Of a DNA stretch of 64,000 nt, positions 19,023-27,321 are shown piece after piece. The notes beneath the pieces were generated by a model. The model made no database searches and was not told the origin of the DNA. It saw only the letters and a list, made by a program, of their open reading frames with translations. The stretch is from Methanosarcina acetivorans C2A. GTDB lineage: Archaea > Halobacteriota > Methanosarcinia > Methanosarcinales > Methanosarcinaceae. Position numbers and translations under genes: made by a program. Location of the stretch: positions 2,232,001-2,296,000 of the forward strand of contig NC_003552.1 in NCBI RefSeq assembly GCF_000007345.1, read 5' to 3'. Within the stretch, counting starts at the first letter, position 1; each line of letters starts with the position of its first letter.

Positions 19023-19682
19023 CTGGATACACCTAAATTTAAAAGACTACCAGGGCACATAGCTATAATACCGGATGGAAACAGGAGATGGGCTTTAGAC
19101 AGAGGCTTAGAAAAGCATGAAGGATATAAACATGGAATAGTTCCAGGCCTGGAACTATATGATATATGCGTAAAAATAGGGATAGGCGAAGTTACTTTTT
19201 TTGGATTCACTCAAGATAACACAAAAAGGCCTCAAATTCAAAGAAAAGCGTTTGTAGATGCCTGTATAAAATCAGTTAAAGAACTTTCCAAACATGATGC
19301 TGAACTTCTTGTGGTAGGGAATACCAATTCGGACATGTTTCCAAAAGAGTTACTTGCATATACAAAGAGGACTAAATTTGGGAAAGGTAAAGTAAGGATA
19401 AATTTTTTGGTAAATTATGGTTGGTACTGGGATTTAACGTATGCATTTGAGAACTCTTCAGATAGTAAAAAAATGATAGAAAATATTGCATCAGCAGAGA
19501 TTCCAAGAATAGATTTACTTATCCGTTGGGGAGGAAGACGTAGACTCAGTGGAATGCTTCCGGTTCAAACGGTATATTCGGATATATACGTGGTTGACGA
19601 AATGTGGCCAGATTTTAAGCCAGAACATTTATTCAATGCACTGGAGTTTTATCAAGATCAAGATATTACATTGGGCGGATAA
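19023..19682 (+). CDS. cis-prenyltransferase-like protein (UppS family), divergent
   Basis: A protein of about 219 residues of the undecaprenyl/decaprenyl diphosphate synthase family, which extends isoprenoid chains for glycosyl carrier lipids. Region I is intact (HIAIIPDGNRRWA) and region V is recognisable (DLLIRWGGRRRLSGMLP, then YSDIYVVDEMWPDF). In typical enzymes region V reads R-T-S/G-G-E-x-R, and the Glu that helps bind Mg is replaced by Arg here. The protein is also shorter than usual and lacks the standard FSTEN loop (FGFTQDN instead). The frame opens with CTG 19023 after GGGGG; there is no ATG before residue 97. It may be an altered-function paralogue or decaying. Confidence 0.78.
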   Translation: MDTPKFKRLPGHIAIIPDGNRRWALDRGLEKHEGYKHGIVPGLELYDICVKIGIGEVTFFGFTQDNTKRPQIQRKAFVDACIKSVKELSKHDAELLVVGNTNSDMFPKELLAYTKRTKFGKGKVRINFLVNYGWYWDLTYAFENSSDSKKMIENIASAEIPRIDLLIRWGGRRRLSGMLPVQTVYSDIYVVDEMWPDFKPEHLFNALEFYQDQDITLGG

Positions 19683-19852
19683 TTGACTTTCTTGCCTTTT
19701 ACCGATTCAGTAAAATTGATTTTTTTCTTTTTTGGGCTGTTTTCAAATCAAATTGAAAACCTGTTCCTGTTAACCGAGTCTTGTTTTCATAGGAACCATC
19801 TGAAACTGGACCCCAAATAAGGAATGAAATCCTTTCAATCATTCCGGTTCAA

Positions 19853-20023
19853 TTAAAATATATTTTTCTTGCCGGGGGTTTGCTTAAATCTTCCCCGAGT
19901 ACGTTTGTTAAGATAAGGTTGAGAAAAGTTAAATTGAAAAACCCGTGATTTTTGCAGCTTTATAAGGGGCACTTTGCAGGGCTTCCTTAGATTAAGCGAT
20001 TTTTTTCTCTGGGAGGGGTTTTA
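19853..20023 (+). repeat. intergenic repeat family, copy C
   Basis: One of the most complete copies: aaaatatatttttcttgccg, gtttgcttaaatcttccccg, tacgtttgttaagataagg, gatttttgcagctttataag, gggcactttgcagggcttcc, then aagcgatttttttctctggg. It lies downstream of the cis-prenyltransferase-like gene. Confidence 0.75.
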
Positions 20024-20216
20024 TGATTCAAGTGAAAACCTGTTAACTGAGTTCCATTTTCAGGAGCTATCAGAAAATAGGCTGTTATCTCCTCTGCAAA
20101 CCAAACTTAGAAGTTGTTCCTTTTTGAGAGATTGTGCTCTTATTTTATGGGAATCTTTATATATTATAAATGCAACGTATGTCTGTTGAAAAATAAAGAG
20201 CCGTATAACAACTGTT

Positions 20217-20242
20217 ATTAAAAACCAATTTTTGTTTTTAAT
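20217..20242 (+). promoter_or_regulatory. conserved leader stem-loop of CxxC gene 1
   Basis: ATTAAAAAC (20217-20225) pairs with GTTTTTAAT (20234-20242) around an 8-base loop caattttt. It lies 68 bp before the start codon. The matching leader of the second gene keeps the stem and loop almost exactly while the surrounding sequence has diverged, which suggests function in the mRNA leader or as a binding site. Confidence 0.55.
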
Positions 20243-20309
20243 CAAAGAGTTCTATACAGTCTTATTTTCAAACAATTAATTAACAACTAAAACCAAAGGT
20301 GAAACAAAA

Positions 20310-20498
20310 ATGGCTTTTAATGACAGAAACTTCAGAGGAAATTCTAATTTCGGCGCTCCCAGAGAAATGCACAAGGCAACCTGTTCTGATTGCGGTGTTG
20401 AAACCGAAGTGCCTTTCAAACCTGACCCCGAAAGACCGGTTTACTGCAGAGAGTGTCTTCCTAACCACAGGGCACCCAGAGAAAACCGCAGATATTAA
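20310..20498 (+). CDS. CxxC-x17-CxxC zinc-ribbon mini-protein 1
   Basis: A 62-residue basic protein with an Arg/Asn/Gly-rich N-terminus (MAFNDRNFRGNSNFG) and one zinc ribbon, CSDC then 17 residues then CREC, followed by NHR. It fits the CxxC-x17-CxxC small-protein family of Methanosarcina. Such proteins are usually thought to bind nucleic acid; the RGG-like N-terminus supports RNA binding, but this is inference. A ribosome site (aaaggtgaaac) precedes ATG. A paralogue lies 460 bp downstream and aIF1A follows, hinting at a role around translation or stress. Confidence 0.88.
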   Translation: MAFNDRNFRGNSNFGAPREMHKATCSDCGVETEVPFKPDPERPVYCRECLPNHRAPRENRRY

Positions 20499-20871
20499 AT
20501 GTTGTTTGTGTAACTGAGTTACATCAACACTTATTTCTTTTTCACTTTTTTAATGAACATTAGACCAAGAATATACTTTTTTTACCTGTGGCTTTTTGCA
20601 GCTTGGGAAGAAGCGCTTTACAGGGCCAATAAATTATGTAATTTAGTGATCTTTTGGCTTTTAGGTGTCCGTTTTTAAAGGTAAGTGGAAATTTTTCAAG
20701 CAATCCGGTTTCAAAAGCATAGTCAACAAACGGGCTGTTACCGTCTCTGTAAACTATGTTTAAAAAAGCGTTCTCCCCTTTGAGAGAATGTGATCTCTTT
20801 TGTATAGGCACCTTTATGTAATTTGACTGTATGGTGTATGCGTTGAAAATAAAGAGACGTATAATCTGTTA

Positions 20872-20895
20872 TTAAAAACCGATTTTTGTTTTTAA
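20872..20895 (+). promoter_or_regulatory. conserved leader stem-loop of CxxC gene 2
   Basis: TTAAAAAC (20872-20879) pairs with GTTTTTAA (20888-20895) around cgattttt, the same structure as in the first leader. The stretch upstream, ataaagagacgtataa then ctgttatt, also matches gene 1. It lies 66 bp before the start codon. Confidence 0.55.
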
Positions 20896-20960
20896 ACTAA
20901 GGGATATACATCTTGTTTTTAATATTCTTAAATATCCGCTAAAGCGGAGGTGAAACGAAA

Positions 20961-21143
20961 ATGGCTTTTAATGACAGAAATTTCAGGGGAAATTCCGGAG
21001 GTTTCCGCGGTAACAGCGGACCAAGGGAAATGACAAAAGTGATCTGTTCTGATTGCGGTGTTGAAACCGAAGTACCGTTCAAACCCACCGAAGGCAGACC
21101 AGTATACTGCAGGGAATGTCTTCCTAACCACAGGAAATTTTAA
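20961..21143 (+). CDS. CxxC-x17-CxxC zinc-ribbon mini-protein 2
   Basis: A 60-residue paralogue of the protein at 20310-20498. The N-terminus has three RGN steps (NFRGNSGGFRGNSGP), and the zinc ribbon is again CSDC, 17 residues, CREC, NHR. The N-terminal half differs while the ribbon is nearly identical, so the ribbon is under stronger constraint. A good ribosome site (GGAGGTGA) precedes the start. The tandem pair with shared leaders arose by local duplication. Confidence 0.88.
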   Translation: MAFNDRNFRGNSGGFRGNSGPREMTKVICSDCGVETEVPFKPTEGRPVYCRECLPNHRKF

Positions 21144-21369
21144 GGATAATCTGTATCAGGTGTTAATTTGTAATTAAGGTTCCATTAACACCTGATTCAT
21201 CTTTTCTTTTTGTTTTTTTGGTTTATTCTCTTTGTTTCGTTACTTATTTCCACCTAATCAGGAAAGGAAAAGTAAGAACAAACCGAAATCGGAAGTGAGG
21301 ATTTGTATGAACCATTCAATCCAAGACTTATAAAAAAATTAATAAAATATTTTTGAAGGAGGAATTAAC

Positions 21370-21720
21370 CTGGCTAATTACAGAAGCACTATTAGAAAAA
21401 GGCGAACAGGATCAAATAAACCGGCCAATGCAGGAGATACTCCCGAAGTATCAAGGGTACGAATCCCCCGCAAGGACAGAAATGAAGTCCTGGCAACGGT
21501 TGCGAGTTTACTCGGTTCGAAAAGGGTAACACTTCAGTGTATGGACGGAGTTGTTCGCATGGGCAGGATTCCAGGCTCTAAAAAGAAGAGGATGTGGATC
21601 CGAGAAGGCGATGTTGTCATAGCCAATCCCTGGGAAATTCAGGACTCCAAAGCCGAAGTAACCTGGAAATACACAAGGCCCCAGGTTGAATGGCTTGAGC
21701 GGAAAGGCTACATTAAATAA
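21370..21720 (+). CDS. translation initiation factor aIF1A
   Basis: A 116-residue archaeal/eukaryal-type initiation factor 1A. It binds the A site of the small ribosomal subunit and helps scanning and start selection. The S1/OB-fold core is clear: [20 protein letters not shown], then [18 protein letters not shown], then the C-terminal [16 protein letters not shown]. The N-terminus [16 protein letters not shown] is the usual basic tail. There is no ATG at the expected place: the start is CTG 21370, preceded by AAGGAGGAATTAAC, so a strong ribosome site supports a non-AUG start. It is found just downstream of the two CxxC mini-genes. Confidence 0.92.
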   Translation: MANYRSTIRKRRTGSNKPANAGDTPEVSRVRIPRKDRNEVLATVASLLGSKRVTLQCMDGVVRMGRIPGSKKKRMWIREGDVVIANPWEIQDSKAEVTWKYTRPQVEWLERKGYIK

Positions 21721-22413
21721 TGATTAAAAAGTATCGAATAAAGATGCCTGATATAACGGGTATCTGAAATAAAGGTGTCTGAAACAGATGCCTGAATCCA
21801 TATTTTACTTTTCAGCAGAAGCGCGTCTCTGTTGTTGTGTGCAAGGTTTCATAGAGAACGACTTATTTACATACCTCTGCCTTTAGTGTTTATGTTTGCT
21901 GTGAAAGAATGATGAAACTTTTCATTCTCTTTCATCTATGTTTTAAAATATTTTTCCTGTCGGAGGTCTGCATAAATCTCTCCCAAACACACCTGGATGA
22001 TTAAGAAATACGAAAACCTGGCAATGTACATTGAGAAAGTAGCAGTTTCTAATCCGCTCATTTTTTTCCTTTATCTATTTAGAATGAAAGTAATGTGACT
22101 TGAAATAATGTGACTTGAAAAGTACTTCCGTTTTTTTCGCCTGTAATTTGAATAATTTCATGTTTGTTTTTTAAAAATGTCGCTATGTTCTTCTGCTTTA
22201 CTTGAAATTTTTAAGTAGAATCTATCCGAATCTAATATTGTGTTGAAATTATCAATATGGATTTATGTCCTTCCATGAAATCGATGATGTTCTATGGAAT
22301 CCATAGAACCTTATTCTCCCCAAAATCACATACCTGAAGACCTCATGTCGATATAAGGAAGTCGTTAACGGAATTTTGTAGGCCAGGTCGTGAGCTCCTC
22401 AACAGATTTTGAA
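21721..22413. other. intergenic region with 15-bp repeat and partial repeat-family copy
   Basis: No gene is seen. A short piece of the intergenic repeat family lies at about 21945-21993 (aaaatatttttcctgtcgga, ggtctgcataaatc). At 22091-22120 the 15-bp unit taatgtgacttgaaa occurs twice. The rest is AT-rich, and the methyltransferase gene converges from the right. Confidence 0.5.
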
Positions 22414-23136
22414 TCATAACTTTGTAGCTATGATTGAAACCAGATTAAAGTAATTTCCACCTTCAGCTTCCATCATTCCTATATCCCTACGAGCATAGTC
22501 GTTATCACACGAAAGCCAGTCCTGCCAGGATTCTTCCAAGCAATTTAATTCTTTGCATTCTTTAATACTTACCAAATCAGAGTTTTTCCATAAATTATAC
22601 CACCAATCACATGAGTGTAGAGTTAAAGTCATATCATCAAACCAGTATGGCACTAATTCTGCTGGAACTCCATTTGTAAATTCCTGCTTCAAGCCCGGAA
22701 CTGCAACTGCTATTTGCCCTCCTTTTTTTACGAGTGGAGCAAAATACTTTGTCAAATAATCTTTTTCAACCCCGAAATAGTGATAGGCATCTATACTGAT
22801 AGCAGCATCAAAAAACTCATTTGCAAACGGCAGATCATGAGCTTCTGCGTGTATTGGTATTATTTTATCTTCCAATCCCATTGACTTGATTCTCTCATAG
22901 TTATCTGTTGCACTTATCCAGAGATCAGTTGCAAAAACCGTAACATCATATTCTTTTGCCAGGAATATTGAGGTCAGCCCTCTCCCACATCCAAGATCAA
23001 GTATTCTCATGCCTTTTTCAAGCTTCAAAGATTCGGACACTTCCTCAAGAATCTTTATTGCGTTTGGTCCCATCATGTTTTCTTTAACAAAATCAAAATC
23101 ATATTTGTTACTTTTTGTAAACAGCATCTTGACCAC
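22414..23136 (-). CDS. class I SAM-dependent methyltransferase
   Basis: A 240-residue Rossmann-fold methyltransferase. Motif I is ILDLGCGRGLTSIFLAKEY near residue 45, an acidic residue follows in VFATDLW, and DAAISIDAYHYFG is the post-motif region. A Trp-rich C-terminal part (CDWWYNLWKNS, SWQDWLSCDNDYA) probably shapes a substrate pocket; the substrate is unknown. The likely start is GTG 23136, with ATG 23127 as the alternative. It is divergent from a TrmB-type regulator gene, with three 20-bp repeats between them, so the regulator may control it. Confidence 0.85.
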   Translation of the reverse strand: MVKMLFTKSNKYDFDFVKENMMGPNAIKILEEVSESLKLEKGMRILDLGCGRGLTSIFLAKEYDVTVFATDLWISATDNYERIKSMGLEDKIIPIHAEAHDLPFANEFFDAAISIDAYHYFGVEKDYLTKYFAPLVKKGGQIAVAVPGLKQEFTNGVPAELVPYWFDDMTLTLHSCDWWYNLWKNSDLVSIKECKELNCLEESWQDWLSCDNDYARRDIGMMEAEGGNYFNLVSIIATKL

Positions 23137-23166
23137 TTTTAGTTAATCTATCCCATATTATTTCAT

Positions 23167-23226
23167 GGAGTTTATTACTTATTATTGGAGTTTATTACTT
23201 ATTATTGGAGTTTGTTATTTATTGTT
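23167..23226. promoter_or_regulatory. three 20-bp direct repeats in the divergent promoter
   Basis: ggagtttattacttattatt occurs twice head to tail and a third time with three changes (ggagtttgttatttattgtt). The repeats lie 31 bp before the methyltransferase start and about 180 bp before the TrmB-like gene. The 20-bp spacing is close to two helical turns, which would place binding sites on one DNA face. Confidence 0.6.
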
Positions 23227-23403
23227 CTTCTATAGATTTCGAGGCAACCTTTGTCACATATCGTTCTTTTATTTGAACGGATGTATTCGGTCAGTATAGC
23301 CTTTAACTTAACAACTTCACTTTCATATGCTTGAACAGTAATCTTAATAACGTTCGGAAAGATAACCGTTTTACTCTACAATAAACTGAAAAGTAGTGAA
23401 AAA

Positions 23404-24237
23404 ATGAATGAAAAATTACTTGCAAAAATTGGATTGAACAAGTATGAGAGTTCAGTTTACCTAACACTTCTAAAACAAGATTCTATGGAAGCAAGTAAAT
23501 TATCACATGCATCGAAAGTCCCTATAGGAAAGATATACGAGGTTCTCAAAGCTCTCAAAAACTATGAGCTTGTCGAAATCCAACCGTCACGGCCACAGAG
23601 ATACCGGGCGGTTGATCCTAAAAGCGCATTTAAACTCATGTACAAAAGAAAAGAGGAAGAAACACTCAATGAGCTCAAAATGCTCAAAGAAACATTCGAT
23701 GAAATCGAAAGGGAACTCTGCAAAGACAATTCCCCGCAAAATGTTGAAACTGTCTTCTGGCCTGACAGGTTTCGTAATAATGAACTAAATGAAATGTTGG
23801 ATTCATTTTTTGAGAAAATCGAGCATGAAATATGTGTTGTAATCCATATTAAGTACAAGCCTGGAAGATCAGAGCTGTATGATGCCTCAATATCCACCTT
23901 TAGCAAAGCTTATTTGAGTTTAGTACAGCGTGGCATAAAAGTTAAAATTTTAGATCCGGGATCACAATTACTGCCATCATTAAAAGAGCTTATTGATTCA
24001 ATAGAAGATCTGTCATTTAAACACTATATTAAGGACCTGATGGAAGTAAGAATTTTGGAAACCGAATACAATTTTACAATCATTGATTCCAAGATAACCC
24101 TGCTCGATATTGAAGACCAGTTCAATATGAGTAGAAACCTCGGTATGACAAGAATATATGACGAATCATATGCAAAGCGATTCAGGACAAAATTTGATGA
24201 ACTCTGGACAAAGGGTGAATTGTTTTCTCTGACTTGA
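23404..24237 (+). CDS. TrmB-family transcription regulator
   Basis: A 277-residue regulator. Residues about 1-80 form a winged helix of TrmB type (IGLNKYESSVYLTLLKQ, then ASKVPIGKIYEVLKALKNYELVE), followed by a short coiled coil (residues about 78-110). Residues about 115-270 form a PLD-like or regulator C-terminal domain. TrmB proteins in other archaea sense sugars or maltose, but the ligand here is unknown. Divergence from a methyltransferase gene and the three repeats in the shared promoter suggest auto- or cross-regulation. Confidence 0.85.
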   Translation: MNEKLLAKIGLNKYESSVYLTLLKQDSMEASKLSHASKVPIGKIYEVLKALKNYELVEIQPSRPQRYRAVDPKSAFKLMYKRKEEETLNELKMLKETFDEIERELCKDNSPQNVETVFWPDRFRNNELNEMLDSFFEKIEHEICVVIHIKYKPGRSELYDASISTFSKAYLSLVQRGIKVKILDPGSQLLPSLKELIDSIEDLSFKHYIKDLMEVRILETEYNFTIIDSKITLLDIEDQFNMSRNLGMTRIYDESYAKRFRTKFDELWTKGELFSLT

Positions 24238-24353
24238 CTTGCAAAAATATCCGTAAATTTCAATTTTTCTATTAGTTTTCACCTCTTTTTCCTGAAGATG
24301 AAAGTAAGTTACTTAAAATTGAATGAAAGTTCTTCTTCTCTATTCTGTTTAGC

Positions 24354-24485
24354 TAAAATATCTTTTTCCTGCCGGCGGTCTGCTTAAATCTACCCCGAAT
24401 ACGTTTGTTGAAATAAAGTTAAGAAAAGAGAAATTGAAAAATCCGCGATTTTTCCAGCTTTAAAAGGGGCATTTTGCAGAGCAGG
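24354..24485 (+). repeat. intergenic repeat family, copy D
   Basis: This copy carries aaaatatctttttcctgccg, gcggtctgcttaaatctacc, ccgaatacgtttgttgaaat, gatttttccagctttaaaag and gggcattttgcagag. It is close to copy E over the first 100 bp. Confidence 0.75.
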
Positions 24486-24749
24486 TAAGTTTTGTGACTT
24501 TTTTAATAGATTCTTTTCAGTTTCTTTCTTGAAGTCATTAACATGACTTGTGAAATTTTCTCAAATAAATCTTTATGTTTTGATGTTATTTATGATTTAA
24601 TTTAATATTTTTTCAATAGAGTTATTTTATTTTGTAAGATCTGAAAAATATGATTTACAATACAGAGCTTGAATGATTGCTGTTTTATAACTAAAACAGC
24701 AGACTGTTCTTTACTAAGAGTGGTTGAGAAATGTTGGAGGAAACACCTT

Positions 24750-25472
24750 ATGAAAGTTCTGGCAATAAATTCCAGTCCTAGAATGGATAAAGGCAACACA
24801 GCTATGATACTGAACCCTTTTCTTGAAGGGATGAAAGAAGCAGGGGCAGAAGTGGAACTTTTCTATACGAGTAAACTCAAGATTCATCCGTGCACAGGAG
24901 AATTCAACTGCTGGCTAAAAACGCCAGGCAAATGTCTGCATAATGATGATATGAATTTATTATATCCAAGGATCGATACGGCTGATGTTATAGTATTTGC
25001 AACGCCGGTTTATGTAGATGGAGTCACAGGTCCGATGAAAAACCTTATGGATCGTATTATTCCTCTCGCACACCCATTCTTCGAATTACGAGATGAACAC
25101 TGCCGCCACCCTCAGCGTGGAGACACGAGGGCCCGCAAGTTTGTTCTGGTCTCCAACTGCGGCTTCTGGGAAAAGGACAATTTTGATCCTCTGCTTGTAC
25201 ATATGAAAGCCGTTTGCATAAATTTATCTGTTGAATTTGCAGGGGCACTTTTGCGCCCTCATGGTGGAGCCATGGCTGTCATGTTGAAATCGGGTGCACC
25301 GATTAACGACGTTTTCGAGGCAGCAAAAGAGGCAGGCTGCCAGCTTGTAAAGGAAGGAGAAATGTCACAGGAAACCCTTGATATTGTAAGCCGAGAACTC
25401 CTTCCAAGAGATATGTATATTCAGATCTTAAATCAGCATTTTCGGCAAAGTTTAGAAGCACTGGAGAAATGA
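24750..25472 (+). CDS. flavodoxin-fold NAD(P)H-dependent FMN reductase family protein
   Basis: A 240-residue flavoprotein of the WrbA/iron-sulfur-flavoprotein group. The FMN phosphate loop is SSPRMDKGNTA at residues about 8-18, and VIVFATPVYVDGVTGPMKNLMDR forms the central strand and flavin contact. Cys residues at HPCTGEFNCWLKTPGKC lie where related proteins bind a 4Fe-4S cluster, but the spacing (C-x5-C-x7-C) differs from the compact Isf motif, so a cluster is doubtful. A longer frame exists, but ATG 24750 follows GGAGG. A deleted second copy lies at 17916. Confidence 0.86.
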   Translation: MKVLAINSSPRMDKGNTAMILNPFLEGMKEAGAEVELFYTSKLKIHPCTGEFNCWLKTPGKCLHNDDMNLLYPRIDTADVIVFATPVYVDGVTGPMKNLMDRIIPLAHPFFELRDEHCRHPQRGDTRARKFVLVSNCGFWEKDNFDPLLVHMKAVCINLSVEFAGALLRPHGGAMAVMLKSGAPINDVFEAAKEAGCQLVKEGEMSQETLDIVSRELLPRDMYIQILNQHFRQSLEALEK

Positions 25473-25577
25473 TTAAGGTAATTAATTTCATACTTATTTT
25501 ATTTTTTGTGAATATTACATCCTAAAAATAGAAGTGCAGGTGTTTTCATTTTTACCTTCTGACATATAGCCAATTCA

Positions 25578-25687
25578 TTTAAAATATATTTTTCTTGCAA
25601 GCGGTCTGCTTAAATCTACCCCGAATACGTTTGTTGAAATAAAGTTAAGAAAAGTGAAATTAAAAACACGCGGTTTTTGGGGCTCTG
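25578..25687 (+). repeat. intergenic repeat family, copy E
   Basis: This copy has aaaatatatttttcttgcaa, gcggtctgcttaaatctacc, ccgaatacgtttgttgaaat and aaagttaagaaaagtgaaat, and is cut short before the ataaggggcac block. It lies 106 bp after the intact flavoprotein gene. Confidence 0.75.
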
Positions 25688-25841
25688 TAGAAAACCGATG
25701 AAGTAATAAATCCGCATTAGCTTGAACTGAACCTTATGATCTGTATTTTCCATAGTTAGTTTCAGTCCCTTAATGCTGATTTATATAGGTTTTTTACAGA
25801 GCCGTATTTTGATCTTTTTACTTTGAAATTCGTTTGACTAA

Positions 25842-26145
25842 GAGCCTATCCGAAAAATATATGAATTCCGATTCAGGGTAATGTTTTGCAGTGATAAAAC
25901 GAAAAACGGGACGCGACTACGAGATATCTGATGAATTCTGGAATAAAATAAACCCTTTACTGCCATTGCTCAAACCTAAAAAGAAACCTGGAAGACCTAG
26001 AGAAAATGATCGGAAAATAATGAACGGCATTTTCTACATCCTTCGCACTGGCATTATACGAGGTATTATAAGAGGCATTACTCGGGGTATTATGGGGGTA
26101 TTATGCGAAGCATTGTGTGATCAAACATTTTCGCAAGTTTTTTAA
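25842..26145 (+). pseudogene. IS5-type transposase remnant
   Basis: The terminal repeat gagcctatccgaaaa starts at 25842 and a GTG-started frame at 25891 gives the IS5-family N-terminus YEISDEFWNKINPLLPLL then KKKPGRPRENDRKIMNG. After FYILRTG the normal sequence is lost and replaced by short in-frame direct repeats (RGIIRGITRGIMG), and the frame ends at 26145. The DDE core is missing, so the element is dead, but its end matches the MITE at 9463-9598. Confidence 0.8.
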
Positions 26146-26163
26146 ACTGTCAATTAGTATTTA

Positions 26164-27006
26164 ATGCGCATGCCCGTGCTAAATCCATACTTTTTCGCCT
26201 TCGAGATTCTGGTTTTAGTGCTCTTTCTGGTCTGTCTGCAAAATGCGTGGCAGCGAGGCTCCTATGTAGTCTGGCAACTTCTTGCCGTGGTGCTCTTCGG
26301 CTTGCTGCTGGAATGGGCTACAATCCAACAGCTCGACGCCTACGAGTACGGACGCTTTCTGGTAATGCTTGGGCCTGTCCCTGTGGTCGTTGGGGTGGCC
26401 TGGGGGACTATCATCTATAGCGTTCGCTCCTTTTCCGATAAAACCAACCTTCCGGAATGGGCACGCCCGGTGCTCGACGGCCTGATGGCCCTGAGCATCG
26501 ACCTTTCCATGGACGCGATAGCCATCCGCCTGGGCATGTGGGATTGGGGAAAAGGTCTTGAACATCAGTACTTCGGTGTCCCTTACAACAACTTCTGGGC
26601 ATGGTTCTGGGTTGTGTTCTCATTTTCAGCAAGCCTTCGATTGCTATCAAAGCTCCCTGGATTCTGGGGACGCTGGCTCTCCCCTGCAGGAGCTATAATC
26701 TGCGGCACTGCGGGCGTGCTTATTACCAACGAGCTCATTACCAACATTCCCAATGACCTGATACATTACGCTACTATCGCTGTAGTCTTAGGAGGTGCTC
26801 TGCTATTGATTTTGGCATTACTCCCGGAAGTCTCGGTACAGTCTCAGGCTGCATTTGTCTTTCTTGTGCCTCTTGGATTTCATGCCTATTTCCTGATAGC
26901 AGGATTAGTTTCAGGTGCCATCCTGAACCCACCCTTTTTGCTGGTGGTAAGTATATTTATGAGCATAGGAGCAATTTGGCTTCACCGAGATGCTCTAAAT
27001 TACTAG
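26164..27006 (+). CDS. carotenoid biosynthesis family membrane protein (CruF-like)
   Basis: A 280-residue integral membrane protein with about seven or eight hydrophobic helices. The motif DLSMDAIAIRLGMWDWG followed by YFGVPYNNFWAWFWVV is the signature of the DUF422/CruF carotenoid hydratase family, which adds water to a terminal isoprene unit. Whether methanosarcinas make a carotenoid-like lipid with it is unknown. It starts only 18 bp after the IS5 remnant stop. Its last 90 bp and the following 90 bp occur again at 30487-30677. Confidence 0.75.
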   Translation: MRMPVLNPYFFAFEILVLVLFLVCLQNAWQRGSYVVWQLLAVVLFGLLLEWATIQQLDAYEYGRFLVMLGPVPVVVGVAWGTIIYSVRSFSDKTNLPEWARPVLDGLMALSIDLSMDAIAIRLGMWDWGKGLEHQYFGVPYNNFWAWFWVVFSFSASLRLLSKLPGFWGRWLSPAGAIICGTAGVLITNELITNIPNDLIHYATIAVVLGGALLLILALLPEVSVQSQAAFVFLVPLGFHAYFLIAGLVSGAILNPPFLLVVSIFMSIGAIWLHRDALNY

Positions 27007-27099
27007 TATCGGTCTAATAAAGAAAGCAAAACAGAGAAAGCAAGTAATTAGACCACCGGCTAACATCATCTTACAAGCCTTTTACGCCCGTCTTTCAAG
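26917..27099. repeat. roughly 183-bp direct repeat, copy 1
   Basis: This segment spans the 3' end of the CruF-like gene and its downstream DNA (gccatcctgaacccaccctt through ttttacgcccgtctttcaag). It recurs in the same orientation at 30487-30677 with scattered mismatches. The two copies bracket the surface-protein gene. Confidence 0.88.
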
Positions 27100-27321
27100 A
27101 CCTCTCCAGAAGGGAGTCGAGACCAGAGAAGATCTTCCTTTAAGCTGTTCAGCAATGGTTGTGGTCTTGCCAAAGGTTTTCTTTGCATCAAAACTCACAT
27201 ACACAACACAGGTTGCATTTTTGTGAAATCAAACTTTACAGGCTTTCCGTTTGTAATAAAAGCTTGTGAAAAGTTCCTTTACCTGGACATTTTTTGCAGG
27301 TTCAGGAGAAATGTCTGCGCC
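27100..27321 (-). pseudogene. decayed PGF-pre-PGF domain of the adjacent surface protein
   Basis: Minus-strand translation past the surface-protein stop gives SPEPAKNVQVKELF, then in another frame FITNGKPVKFDFT, then after a lost A, ATCVVYVSFDAKKTFGKTTT and EQLKG. These are the hallmarks of the PGF-pre-PGF domain found at the C-terminus of Methanosarcina surface proteins. One stop and two frameshifts break it, and homology ends where the direct repeat begins near 27100. The sorting motif itself is gone. Confidence 0.8.
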
